Of a DNA stretch of 19,143 bases, positions 1 through 8,909 are shown piece by piece (the first letter of the stretch is position 1; each line of letters opens with the position of its first letter). Under the pieces are notes generated by a model. That model had not been told where the DNA came from. It did no database searches and saw only the letters and a list, made by a program, of their open reading frames with translations. This stretch comes from Glomus cerebriforme (taxonomy: Eukaryota; Glomeromycota; Glomeromycetes; Glomerales; Glomeraceae). The position numbers and the translations under genes are program-made. The stretch lies in contig QKYT01000804.1 in NCBI GenBank assembly GCA_003550305.1, positions 28,646 to 47,788 on the forward strand, read 5' to 3'.

Positions 1-118
1 GTTGTTTATCTTTTTTACACTTACATAAATTTTTTTGTGGAAGTTTGAAACAATATAAGCATTTTTGGCAAGTATAGCAAGTACCTAGAAGGTATTTAGA
101 GGTAGATTCTTCTGTCAT
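1..118 (-). CDS. 5' end of a small Cys-rich protein, cut by the window edge
   Basis: An open frame of 39 codons starts at the ATG at 118 and leaves the window at base 1. An in-frame TAA lies six bases upstream of the ATG, so this is the first possible start in the frame. The peptide begins MTEESTSKYLLGTC and has cysteines at residues 14, 17, 20, 23, 32 and 34, a regular CxxCxxCxxC series followed by CxC, with lysines after it. Such spacing suggests metal binding. I do not recognise the family and assign no function. A GTAAGT splice donor at 24-19 means exon 1 could instead end at base 25. The composition is far less AT-biased and more protein-like than the DNA to its right. The rest of the gene lies outside the window, so a pseudogene cannot be excluded. 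Confidence 0.5.
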   Translation of the reverse strand, partial: MTEESTSKYLLGTCYTCQKCLYCFKLPQKNLCKCKKDKQ

Positions 119-1370
119 TATTTATTGAAATATACTAAACGTGAAAATAATTCAACTTTATAAAATTTTTTACCAATTATATTTATTTTACATTTAACAT
201 TCTATATTACTAAATTTGGTTTATTTAATTAAGAATTAAGTACAGTTATATTGCGCAAAATGATGTTTTCAGTTGTTTTCAGTGTTTTCGGTCATAATTT
301 ATTAATTGATCGGCAAAATCACCTGACCTCACTAAATCGAAAACCGTAATAATTTATATTTTAAATTTTTTATTTTTAAATATATAAATATAAATACAAT
401 ATTCTATTAAATTATAAAATTATAAAATAATTTATATAAGATTAAATAAATTATTTTTTTATAAAAAAAAAAAAAAAAAATTTAAATAATATATATTATA
501 TATAAAAATCAAAAATAATATTTTAAATCTTATCTGATACTTTTAAGTAAAGTTGTAAAAAAAGCAAAAATATGCATAATAAATAATCTTTTTTTTTAGT
601 AAATTTTAACCTTTATTAGTTTAAAACTATAAAAAAGATTTATTAAGTCTCATATAGATTTAAACAAAGTTGTAAAAATACTAATTTATTAAAATAATAT
701 ATTAATTAGTGATCCATTTAAGAATCAGAGAAATTAATTAGTAAAATTCAGGAAAATCAAATATGTAAAAATTGGATTAGCACTCAAATTTTCTTCTTTA
801 AAAAGTCACATAATACAAATTTTCTTTTTTGTGAAAAGTATAATTTCAGTTTATGAAATTTGTATATTATCATGTACCTAATCACATGAGATATAAATCA
901 CATGTCTTTATTATAGAAAAATCTGAAATTTTAGGATTTCTAAAAAAACTATATTAAATACATACAATAGTAAAGTCTTCTAATTTTTAATATAATCAAT
1001 CTTTAATTCTTATATAAATCATGAATATATATAATTATCCTGATTGGCATTAATTAAAACTAATAATTTTTTCTAATTGTTACATGGATTATGAATTAAT
1101 ATTTTTTGATTCTATTAATTTACCAAATAACTACTTGATTTATAAAAGTAATATTCAAGCTAATGTTATTTCAAATATCTTATTCCAATTACAAATATTT
1201 ATTTTAACTAAATAATAAAAAATTCTTTTTTGATAAATTATCTTTATTTATATAATAGAAACTTTAGTAGAAGATTTATAAAATAAAAAATTATTTACTA
1301 ATATTGCATTTATTAAAAAAAAAAATTTCTAAATTATAATAAATAATCTTTTTTATTTTATTTTAATAGT

Positions 1371-1483
1371 TAAACTTTATTTAGTAAATAATAAAATATA
1401 TAAATAATCTAATTTAAATAATAAACAATCTTTTTTTTTTTAATAATTAAACTTTATTTAGTAAATAATAAAATATATAAATA
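1371..1483. repeat. 36-bp perfect direct repeat, 77-bp period
   Basis: The 36-bp stretch beginning TAAACTTTATTTAGTAAATA at 1371-1406 recurs without change at 1448-1483. Flanking bases are also similar (AATAATCTTTT-like before each copy), so this is a local tandem duplication with a period of about 77 bp in non-coding DNA. No function is suggested. Confidence 0.8.
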
Positions 1484-1613
1484 AAATTGAAATAATTATA
1501 AATAATCTTTTAAGATTTTATAATATGATTTATATTTAAATTTTATTAGTAATTATTTATTTGTTAATTTTATTAATTTTCTTAGAATATATTTATCATT
1601 TGATATCATATAC

Positions 1614-1656
1614 AATAAATATGTTTAACTTGTCCAAAAAAAAAAAAAAAAAAAAA
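1614..1656 (+). repeat. AATAAA plus 21-base poly(A): probable retroposon 3' end
   Basis: AATAAA at 1614-1619 is followed 17 bases later by 21 consecutive A (1636-1656), with ACTTGT just before the A run. The same arrangement ends the LINE fossil at 14900-14930 (minus) and recurs at 8628-8668. This looks like the polyadenylated 3' end of a retroposed copy whose body is truncated or too decayed to read. Confidence 0.5.
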
Positions 1657-1815
1657 TTTATTAATTTCTTAATATTAGTTATAATTTTAGTCTAATTCTA
1701 TAAAATACACTAAATGCAAAATATCAATACTATTTAAAAAAAATATTAAAATTTAATTGATTATTTTCTTTTGCTAATTTAAAAAATAAAATTTTTTTGG
1801 TGATTTCTATTTGTA

Positions 1816-2175
1816 CACAGGGTGTCTAAATACGGGGTCATAATTCTGGCCAGAATTAAATGATCTGTAATAAATTTGCCTTTTTGGAAATTTTATATAA
1901 CCCAAAATTCAATTTTCAAGAGAAATAAAATTGCTTTTTTTTGGATCATATAACATAGTACAATATTCCAAAAAAAGGATACTCTGCTGGCATTATGAAA
2001 TCTGGCTAAAATTAGGAATGTGACGAATAAGATGTGATAAATATGATTTCACATCTTGAAAAAATTCTAAATCCCTAGAATAAATAGAAAAAATGAAAAC
2101 AGAAGGTGTGATACAGAAGGGATGATAAATTATCATATAGTAAAAATCAGGTGATCCGTATCCAAACATCCCATG
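1816..2175. mobile_element. Non-autonomous TIR element (MITE), copy A
   Basis: The ends form an imperfect inverted repeat. The left end starts CACAGGGTGTCTAAATACGG; the right end read backwards starts CATGGGATGTTTGGATACGG. TA dinucleotides flank both sides (1814-1815 and 2176-2177), as expected for a Tc1/mariner-type target duplication. The interior matches the element at 3056-3418 in opposite orientation along most of its length, including the CTATTTATTCTAGGGA block and the blocks resembling TTTTGGCCGGAATTAT and GCAATTTTATTTCTCT. It has no coding capacity. It is older than copy B, judging by its loss of GC-rich motifs. Confidence 0.75.
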
Positions 2176-2177
2176 TA

Positions 2178-3055
2178 AACTTAGAAATTTTCAATTTTTT
2201 TATATAAGTAAAAAATTTATTAAGTATTTTGATTCTTATATATAAATAATAATATTTTAATAAGTGTTTTGATTTCATATATATATATTATAATTTTTTT
2301 TTTTAATAAAATATAAATCAAATCAAATTTTATTTAATCAAATATAAAAATTATTTTAAAAATATTTATTTAAATTTAATTTTATAAAAAAATAGGATTA
2401 AATTTATATTTATCTCTAATAAAATTTACTAAAAGTAAATTTTATTATGATTTACATTATATATAAATTTAAAATTTTTTTTTTTTATAATGAAATTAAT
2501 CAAAGATAAATTTTATTTTGATTTTCATAATACATAAACTAAACTTTTTAAATATTTTATTCTAAATATATAAAATACTACTTTTCTTATTTTATTTTCT
2601 TGTATTTTTTTCAAAGAAAACTTTCTTTCTTAATAATGAATAATTTTAAATAATTAGTTTTTTTTGATAATAATATGTAATTTAGTATTTTTGGTTTTAG
2701 TTATTATAATAATAATAATTATTAAACAAATACTTTTATCTTATCATATTTTAAACTTTTTAATAATGACTTTGCTAATATAAACCTTTTATATTTTAAA
2801 TTTTTTAATATAGACTATTTATTATTATCTTTAAAAACTTCTGAAATATCTTTTGTATTATTTATTAAACTATTTTTAACTATAATAATTTTGCAGATAT
2901 AGATTTCTTGTTATCTTTAACACTAACTTATAACAATAGTAATTATCAATATAATTTTTTTATAAGAGATTCTTTTGATAATTAATTATTAAATTTTTTG
3001 TAATAATAAAAATCTAAATAATCTAATTATTATTAAATATAGGAAAAAAGGAATT
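2178..3055. other. AT-rich intergenic DNA, nothing recognisable
   Basis: Mostly A/T with a short ATA/ATT microsatellite around 2705-2725. I found no protein-like frame, RNA gene or clear inverted repeat. Confidence 0.6.
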
Positions 3056-3418
3056 GGCGACCCGTCGCCATAGCAACCCCTGTCACGTGACTTCATATAC
3101 AAATAATTTGTCACCTCTGTGTCACATCCCTAGTTTTCCATTTTTACTATTTATTCTAGGGACTTAAAATTTTTTCGGCATGAAAAAGGCTATTTGTCAC
3201 ATGTTATTCGTCACACAACTAATTTTAGCAAATTTTATAACGCCGGCCGGAATTTCCTTATTTGGAATCAATGTGACATTACACACCCCAAAAAAGGCAA
3301 TTTTATTTCTCTCAAAAATCGAAGTTTTGCATTACACGAAATTCCAAAAAAGGATAATTTTTTGCTGATCACTTAATTTTGGCCGGAATTATAGGGGTCG
3401 CCATGGCGACGGGTCGCC
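3056..3418. mobile_element. Non-autonomous TIR element (MITE), copy B, with GC-rich palindromic ends
   Basis: The 25-bp ends 3056-3080 and 3394-3418 are inverted repeats of each other, differing at two positions, and start GGCGACCCGTCGCCAT. Each end contains nested palindromes: GGCGACCCGTCGCC at both ends and the perfect 14-mer GTCGCCATGGCGAC at 3397-3410. The true ends may lie about 16-20 bp further out, near TA dinucleotides by analogy with copy A. The interior contains TCACGTGA (3083-3090), GCCGGCCGG and repeated TGTCACA motifs. It aligns with copy A and with 13383-13676 in inverted orientation. Short open frames inside it are not conserved between copies, so it is non-coding. It is the best-preserved copy in the window. 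Confidence 0.8.
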
Positions 3419-3434
3419 ACATAGTAACGCCCTT

Positions 3435-3754
3435 AAATATAAATCATTTTATTATTCATTAAGTGATAATTATAAACCTTAAAAATAATAGATCAAAAAT
3501 TACATTATTTGTATGGTACTATCAAAACCAATTGTGAATGGCATATTAATTTTATATTTTTCAAATCTGCATATTAAACAGGATGAATAATATTAAAAAA
3601 TATATATAATTGTGAGGTAAATCCTGCCCAAATATCTTATATTATTGCTAGATATTAATTTTTCAATAGTAAAATAATATAAAATCTAAAGTTTTTTAAA
3701 TTGTAAGGTTACATCAATTATATACTTAAAAAAAAGTATTCAGAATATATATTT
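3435..3754. other. AT-rich intergenic DNA, nothing recognisable
   Basis: Non-coding spacer between MITE copy B and the transposase fossil. The N-terminal part of the transposase may once have extended into it, but nothing can be read confidently. Confidence 0.5.
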
Positions 3755-5235
3755 ATAAACAAAATATTTATAATGCAATTTATAAATTGTATCAAAATAA
3801 TAAAAATGAAAAGTCTGATTTAGTATTATTTCTTAATGTATTTTTTGAAAAAATAACTCATAATCTATGTTAAAAGGTTTTTATTAGATATTTTGGTATT
3901 TTTTTTGGATATTTTATTCTTAGCAAGAATTATATCAAAGATTTTCTAATATAATATTAAGTAATAACATTTGTAAAACTAATATATATAATATGTATTT
4001 AGGTGTAATAATAGTAAAGTTCAAAATATAGCAAATGCATTTATAAAAAATAAATTATTTTTGAATTTTATAATGTTTGGTAAAAGTAACTGATAATATA
4101 ATTCCAAAATCAATTTAGATTAATTTTGAATTTGGGTTTATTAATGCTATTTTTTAAGTCTTTTTAACTATTCTATATTTTTATTATCTTTATTATATCT
4201 AGCAAAATATAATAAAGAATCTTAAAAAAAAGTTAGGTTCTAGATTTCATTTATTTAGTAAAGCATTTTATTTATGTAAAAATATATTAGTATAAAATTA
4301 TTTGAGTAATGTTAGACATTTATGATAAATAAATTTTCAGAATATAAATATTATATAACTAGAGTATTATATAGTAATCAAATTAGTTAGACTAAGGTTT
4401 ATATGTTATTTTAGTTAATAGTAATATTAAAGTATTCAAAGTATTGAATCATTTAATGGTATTATTAAAAGATCTTTAAATTCAGCAAGTATTCTTTGTA
4501 ATATTGCAGAAGTAATTAATAAAAGATATCAAGAAAAGATCAAATATTATTATTAATTAGTAGATTTTAAAATGAAATATATACTAATTGGACTTCTATA
4601 TATCTTATTTTAATTTTTTTTAAGTGTTAATAAGATTATTATAAAATTTTTAATGTCTCTTATATTATTTTTATAATAATTTCAAATTTCACAATCTTTT
4701 ACTTATGAAGAATAATTAATATTATGTTTATTTGAAATATGTTAAATCATATATTAAAATAATCTAATAATAAAAATAAAGTTTAATATAGATTTTTATT
4801 ATAGAATTTACAAACTAAAACTATAGATGATAATTTTATAGAAGATATAATTGATGAATCACAAATAATATTAAAAGCTATACTTAATGATATAGATATA
4901 TTAAATATTATTAAAGTATAGAAATTTATTAAATAAAAGGTCTTTTCTATAAAAAAAATCTGATAATTCTTTTTAATAATAAAATCTATACATATTTGTA
5001 TTTATATAAAATTCATTACTAAAAAAATTATTTATTGACATTTTTAGCAAGTGATGCTTTATTCAAATGCTAAAAATTTTATATTAGTATTATACTTATT
5101 AGATGGTATAAAAATGATATTTTAGTAAAATTAAATAAAACTCTTGATGATTTACCAATATTTACAGTATTAGAGACATTTATTAAAACAGATACAATGT
5201 CATGGATAGTAAATTTTATTTTTCAAAATTTAAAA
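3755..5235 (+). pseudogene. Decayed MULE/FAR1-type transposase
   Basis: Translation in shifting frames gives a series of segments in the order expected for the MULE-type transposases I recall from Glomeromycotina. An N-terminal segment contains NAIYKLYQNNKNEKSDL (about 3773-3823). Next come the region of the first catalytic Asp, here NNICKTNIYNMYLG (about 3964-4005), then NIANAFIKNKLFLNF and LKKKLGSRFHLFSKAFYLC (about 4222-4278). The block SIESFNGIIKRSLNSASILC lies at about 4442-4501 and FQISQSFTYEE at about 4681-4713. A C-terminal SWIM-like zinc region follows (about 4990-5060), where most of the expected Cys residues are replaced, and it ends near WYKNDILVKLNKTLDDLP. Many stops and frameshifts are present, and the expected Asp in the first catalytic block reads Asn. 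It would have cut and joined its own element DNA in the nucleus; this copy cannot. Family assignment rests on remembered motifs. Confidence 0.65.
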
Positions 5236-5285
5236 TAACTTTAAGAATCTTATCAAAAGAAAATGCTTAACAATCAATGAAATAT

Positions 5286-5414
5286 AGATGTCATAAATAT
5301 AATTTGAGATGCACAAATTTATTTAGTTTATATGTAATTTATTAAGTAAAGTGCCAAAATAATTTGGGATTTTACTATATACCCAAATTGATTTTGGGAT
5401 TTGGGTGACATCTA
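5286..5414. mobile_element. Short TA-flanked MITE, family 2, copy 1
   Basis: The ends TAGATGTCA and TGACATCTA are inverted repeats flanked by TA (5284-5285 and 5415-5416), fitting a Tc1/mariner Stowaway-like MITE. About 100 bp of interior is roughly 95% identical to the copy at 15668-15819. This copy lacks about 22 bp near its left end relative to the other. The repeated internal motif AATTTGGGAT is characteristic. It is non-coding. Confidence 0.75.
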
Positions 5415-5491
5415 TACAACAAAATTAGTTTGATATAGTATTTTCAATTCTAAAATTGCAATTAATAATATTACATTAAAAACTGAAAATA

Positions 5492-6208
5492 CAGTTAGAT
5501 ATCTATATAGTCACATTATATCATATAAAATTTCCTTATATAATTACATATTTTTGTATAATATTATGCTTTTTATTATATATTCTTAAGATAATATAAT
5601 AATTAATAAGATAGATAAAAATAATAAAATAAAAAAAAAAGTTAAAAAAAAATAGAAATATATAGTTAAAATAATTAGTCTTATTATAGAAATAAATCAA
5701 AAATGTAGTTTTTAGGTATATTAATAATAAAGATTTTTAATTAGGAAATTAATTAGATATTGGTAATACAGTTAGACTTTCATATAGTCACCTAATCAGT
5801 TCTCTCAAAATCAGTAATTGTATAGAAATGTGCTTATATAAAGGTATTAAAATTAAAATTTTTTAATTTTAGCTAAAATTAGTAAATTATAATTTGTGTA
5901 TTTCCATTTTTGGTGATAGCTATTTAATAAAAAAAATTTTGCTAATTTTTGTATGTGTAATATTTATTTTTTAAAAAAAATTTTAATCACATGATTTGGT
6001 AATTCTAGCTAAAATTATTTTATGATTAAAATTATAGTGATTATGTAAAGGTTTATTTATTAATAAAAATAATATGTACATTTAGAATTATGAGGTGATA
6101 GTGACTATAATTGATTTGTAATTTTATAGGAGTAATTTAATATGATTTAAAACTATTTTTTAAAATCAAATATTTATAAAGAGTTGTGACTATATAGAGA
6201 TCTAACTG
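5492..6208. mobile_element. Tc1/mariner-like TIR element with a third end inside
   Basis: The 23-bp ends (5492-5514 and 6186-6208) are inverted repeats with one mismatch; each starts CAGTTAGAT and ends ATATAGTCAC. TA flanks both sides (5490-5491 and 6209-6210), as for Tc1/mariner insertions. A third copy of the left end occurs at 5769-5791, also preceded by TA. The structure is therefore either two overlapping or tandem insertions, or a 440-bp MITE (5769-6208) with a solitary older end to its left. No transposase frame was found inside, so it is non-autonomous. Confidence 0.65.
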
Positions 6209-6244
6209 TATATTGAAAAATTCTAAAAGAAAGGCTATAAGAAA

Positions 6245-6767
6245 CACTGATCAAAAACTGATCTATCTTACAGATATCTTATAAATATCAGNTACCCAAA
6301 ATGCAGAAAATCTGCTATACATCGGATACCCAATATGTATACTATAGAATTTAAAAATACAATTTATTAATTATCTTGCTATNCAGTAATCATAAAATGA
6401 TGAAATATAGCTCATTCGATTCGCCTCACTGAGACGTATCGAATGGTACTAATTTCGCATTTCTAGGTATGATAGATGNTGAGATATTCGATAAATCGTA
6501 AAAAAATAAACAAAAAATGCAATATCTCGATATCTATCGCATCTAGAAATATGAAATTAGTAGTACCATTTGATACGTCTCAATGAGGCGAAGCGAATGA
6601 GCTATATTTCATCTTTTTATGATTATTGGATAGTGAGATAATTAATAAATTGTATTTTTTAATTCTATAGTNTACATATTGGGTACCTNATGTATAGCAG
6701 ATTTTCTGCATTTTGGATACCCGATATTTATAAGATATCTGTAAGATAGATCAGTTTTTGACCAGTG
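6245..6767. mobile_element. 523-bp foldback element (near-complete inverted repeat)
   Basis: The left arm 6245-6488 and right arm 6521-6767 are reverse complements at roughly 90% identity by eye, separated by a 32-base AT-rich loop (6489-6520). The ends are CACTGATCAAAAACTGATC and its complement with one change. CACTG ends and flanking AAA on both sides (6242-6244 and 6768-6770) could fit a CACTA-type 3-bp target duplication, but AAA is weak evidence in this DNA. All five N bases of the window (6292, 6383, 6479, 6672, 6689) lie here, as expected where a hairpin or repeat copies confuse assembly. It contains the GC-richer block GATTCGCCTCACTGAGACG. No coding frame was seen; a transcript would form a long hairpin. 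Confidence 0.85.
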
Positions 6768-8310
6768 AAATTAGTTTATTTTAAAGAAAAAACTATAAAG
6801 ATATATTTATGATATAGATTTTTAAACAAAGTTTTCAGTAAATAGGTAATGTAAGTAATTATCTTAATCCTATTAATTAATATTATATATAATTAATATT
6901 AGAAGCTAAAAAATCATTAAAAACTTAGTTTTTATAAGATAAGAATAAAGATAAAATAGATTTGTTTTTCCTTTTACTTTAATATATATACTAGAGTTTA
7001 AAGTATTTAAAGTATAGATAAGATTCTAAATAATATTAAAAAAATAGAAAGAAGAATATGTAAGATAAAACAAAATAATCATATAAATCTTTTCTTTTTT
7101 AAATAAATTTTGATAATGTTAGCTAGATTTTAAATGTTATCATAATTTTAGTTTTAAAAAAATATATATAGCTAATAGTAATTTTTTTTAACTATTTGTA
7201 TGTATATTTTATAAATTTTATTAAAATTCTAAATTCTAAATTATTTGAAATATAACTGTCATATATACAAATTAATTTTAGATTCATAAATTTATTATTT
7301 TATATATTTTAAAATAATTTATACATGTTAAATTATTTTATACATTCAAATTTAATTTATATATATTTACTAATAAATAATTAATTTTAACTCTATAATA
7401 TAACTATACTTTTGATTCTAATTGATTTATCGCTATTTTTAAAATAATATAATTTTTAACTATATAATATTATAAAGAAAAATTTTTGAATTTTTTGAAT
7501 TTTTGTAAACTTTTTTTAAAATTTATAATAAATATTGTAAATTCCTTTACAATCATAAAATATAAACTTTTTATTTACTAAATTTTAAGGTTTATAAGTA
7601 TAAGATAATTTTTTTTCTTTGAATTTACAAAAAGAAGTATTTTTACTAAGTGAATTTTTATAAATTTTCATAATATCTTATAACCTTTTTGTAAAGTTTA
7701 TAGTTAATATTGCAAATTTCTTTTATAATAAAAAAAATATAAATATTTTAGTTTTTTAATTTAAGATTTTATGAGTAAAAGTTAAACCAAATTTTTCTTT
7801 AACTTAATTAGTTTAAAATTATTTTTTATAATTTTATTTTTATTTTTTTTTTTATAATATTTTTAATATTTTTTTATTAAAATTTAATTAATAAATTAAT
7901 TTATATATTTTATATATATAATTTATTGACTAAATTTGAATTATTAAGTAAAAAAAATGAATTAATAAAAGAATTTTTACAATTTTCATTCTTGATTACA
8001 TGATTAAAATTTAAAATTTGATTAGCTAAGATCTTAATGTTATATAAAATTTAAATTTAAATTTATTTATTGGTATTTATTTAAAGATCACACCATTTTA
8101 AAAATAATGATAAGTATCATTTTATTTTATGTAATCTTAAGTTTTCTTTTTTGTAATTATGTATATTTTTTATATAAGCTTAAATTATGCAGAATTATGC
8201 AAAAAATTTGGCTATAAAGTCAAAATTAGTAAATTTTTGATTTTTAAAATTTTCTGTTTTTAAAATTATATATAATTCCAAAATTATATAAAAAATTTAG
8301 TATAATTATA
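6768..8310. other. AT-rich intergenic DNA with a decayed 175-bp duplication
   Basis: There is no gene. The stretch around 7490-7625 and that around 7660-7803 align with an offset of about 175 bp (for example AATATTGTAAATTCCTTT at 7531 and AATATTGCAAATTTCTTT at 7706), so this is an old direct duplication. The remainder is low-complexity A/T. Confidence 0.45.
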
Positions 8311-8463
8311 TAGTAAAAATATACAAAATAATTTGGGATATACATATTAATTTGGAATATACAAATTATTTTAGAATGTATATATTATTTTAGGTTTATA
8401 CATTTGGAATGCCATAATGTATAAAATAATTTGGGATTTATAAAGTATTTTGGATAGCATTTA
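8311..8463. mobile_element. Probable relic of MITE family 2
   Basis: Repeated AATTTGGGAT and AATTTGGAAT motifs and a right end GGATAGCATTTA followed by TA resemble the family-2 MITEs (5286-5414 and 15668-15819), whose right end is GGATGGCATCTA plus TA. The left end is uncertain and might be as far out as 8213. Confidence 0.4.
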
Positions 8464-8909
8464 TAGTTTGAAAGAAATTTAGAGTATAATTTATCTAAAG
8501 AAGTTTTGGTTAGAAGTTTTACTTTAATGATTTATTTAACTTTCTATATGTAATAAGTATGACCTGTATTTAGGTTAAAAGAATGTATTGTAACTGTAAC
8601 ATGCATGTTAAATTTTGATATATTTTAAATAAATACATATATATTCACTTGTTAAAAAAAAAAAAAAAGTTAAAATATATTATAAAATTTAATACAATAT
8701 AAGATCTGTAATCTTTAAGATCTATATTATTACTAATAATAATCATTATTATATTTTAAAATGAAAATTATTTTAATTTAAATTTTAAAGATCAAATCTT
8801 TTGTTTTATAAAGTTATACTAACTATATATAAATTAATTTAGATACCTGTTTTTATATATATAGCTTAATTTTATTTTAATATTTGTAACTTTTAAAAAT
8901 TTTGATATT
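8464..8909. other. Intergenic DNA downstream of NOG2
   Basis: It contains the poly(A)-tailed retroposon end (8628-8668) on the plus strand. The part adjacent to 8910 is the likely NOG2 3' UTR. No further coding sequence was recognised. Confidence 0.45.
8628..8668 (+). repeat. AATAAA plus 15-base poly(A): probable retroposon 3' end
   Basis: AATAAA at 8628-8633, then ACTTGT and 15 A (8654-8668). The layout matches the 3' end of the LINE fossil at 14900-14930 (minus) and the tail at 1614-1656. The upstream body has no readable frame, so a strongly 5'-truncated copy is likely. Confidence 0.5.

Larger units (their letters stand above)
119..1815. other. AT-rich intergenic DNA without a recognisable gene
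   Basis: Extremely AT-rich DNA with no convincing coding frame on either strand. It holds a three-fold GTTTTCAGT-like run (264-290), an A tract ending near 480, a 36-bp direct repeat (1371-1406 and 1448-1483) and an AATAAA plus poly(A) tract (1614-1656), listed separately. The part just right of base 118 should contain the promoter of the Cys-rich gene, but no specific element could be identified. Confidence 0.6.

Noticed and set aside
3180..3376. Two overlapping plus-strand frames of about 60 codons
   Set aside because: They lie wholly inside the inverted-repeat element and are not conserved in its other copies.
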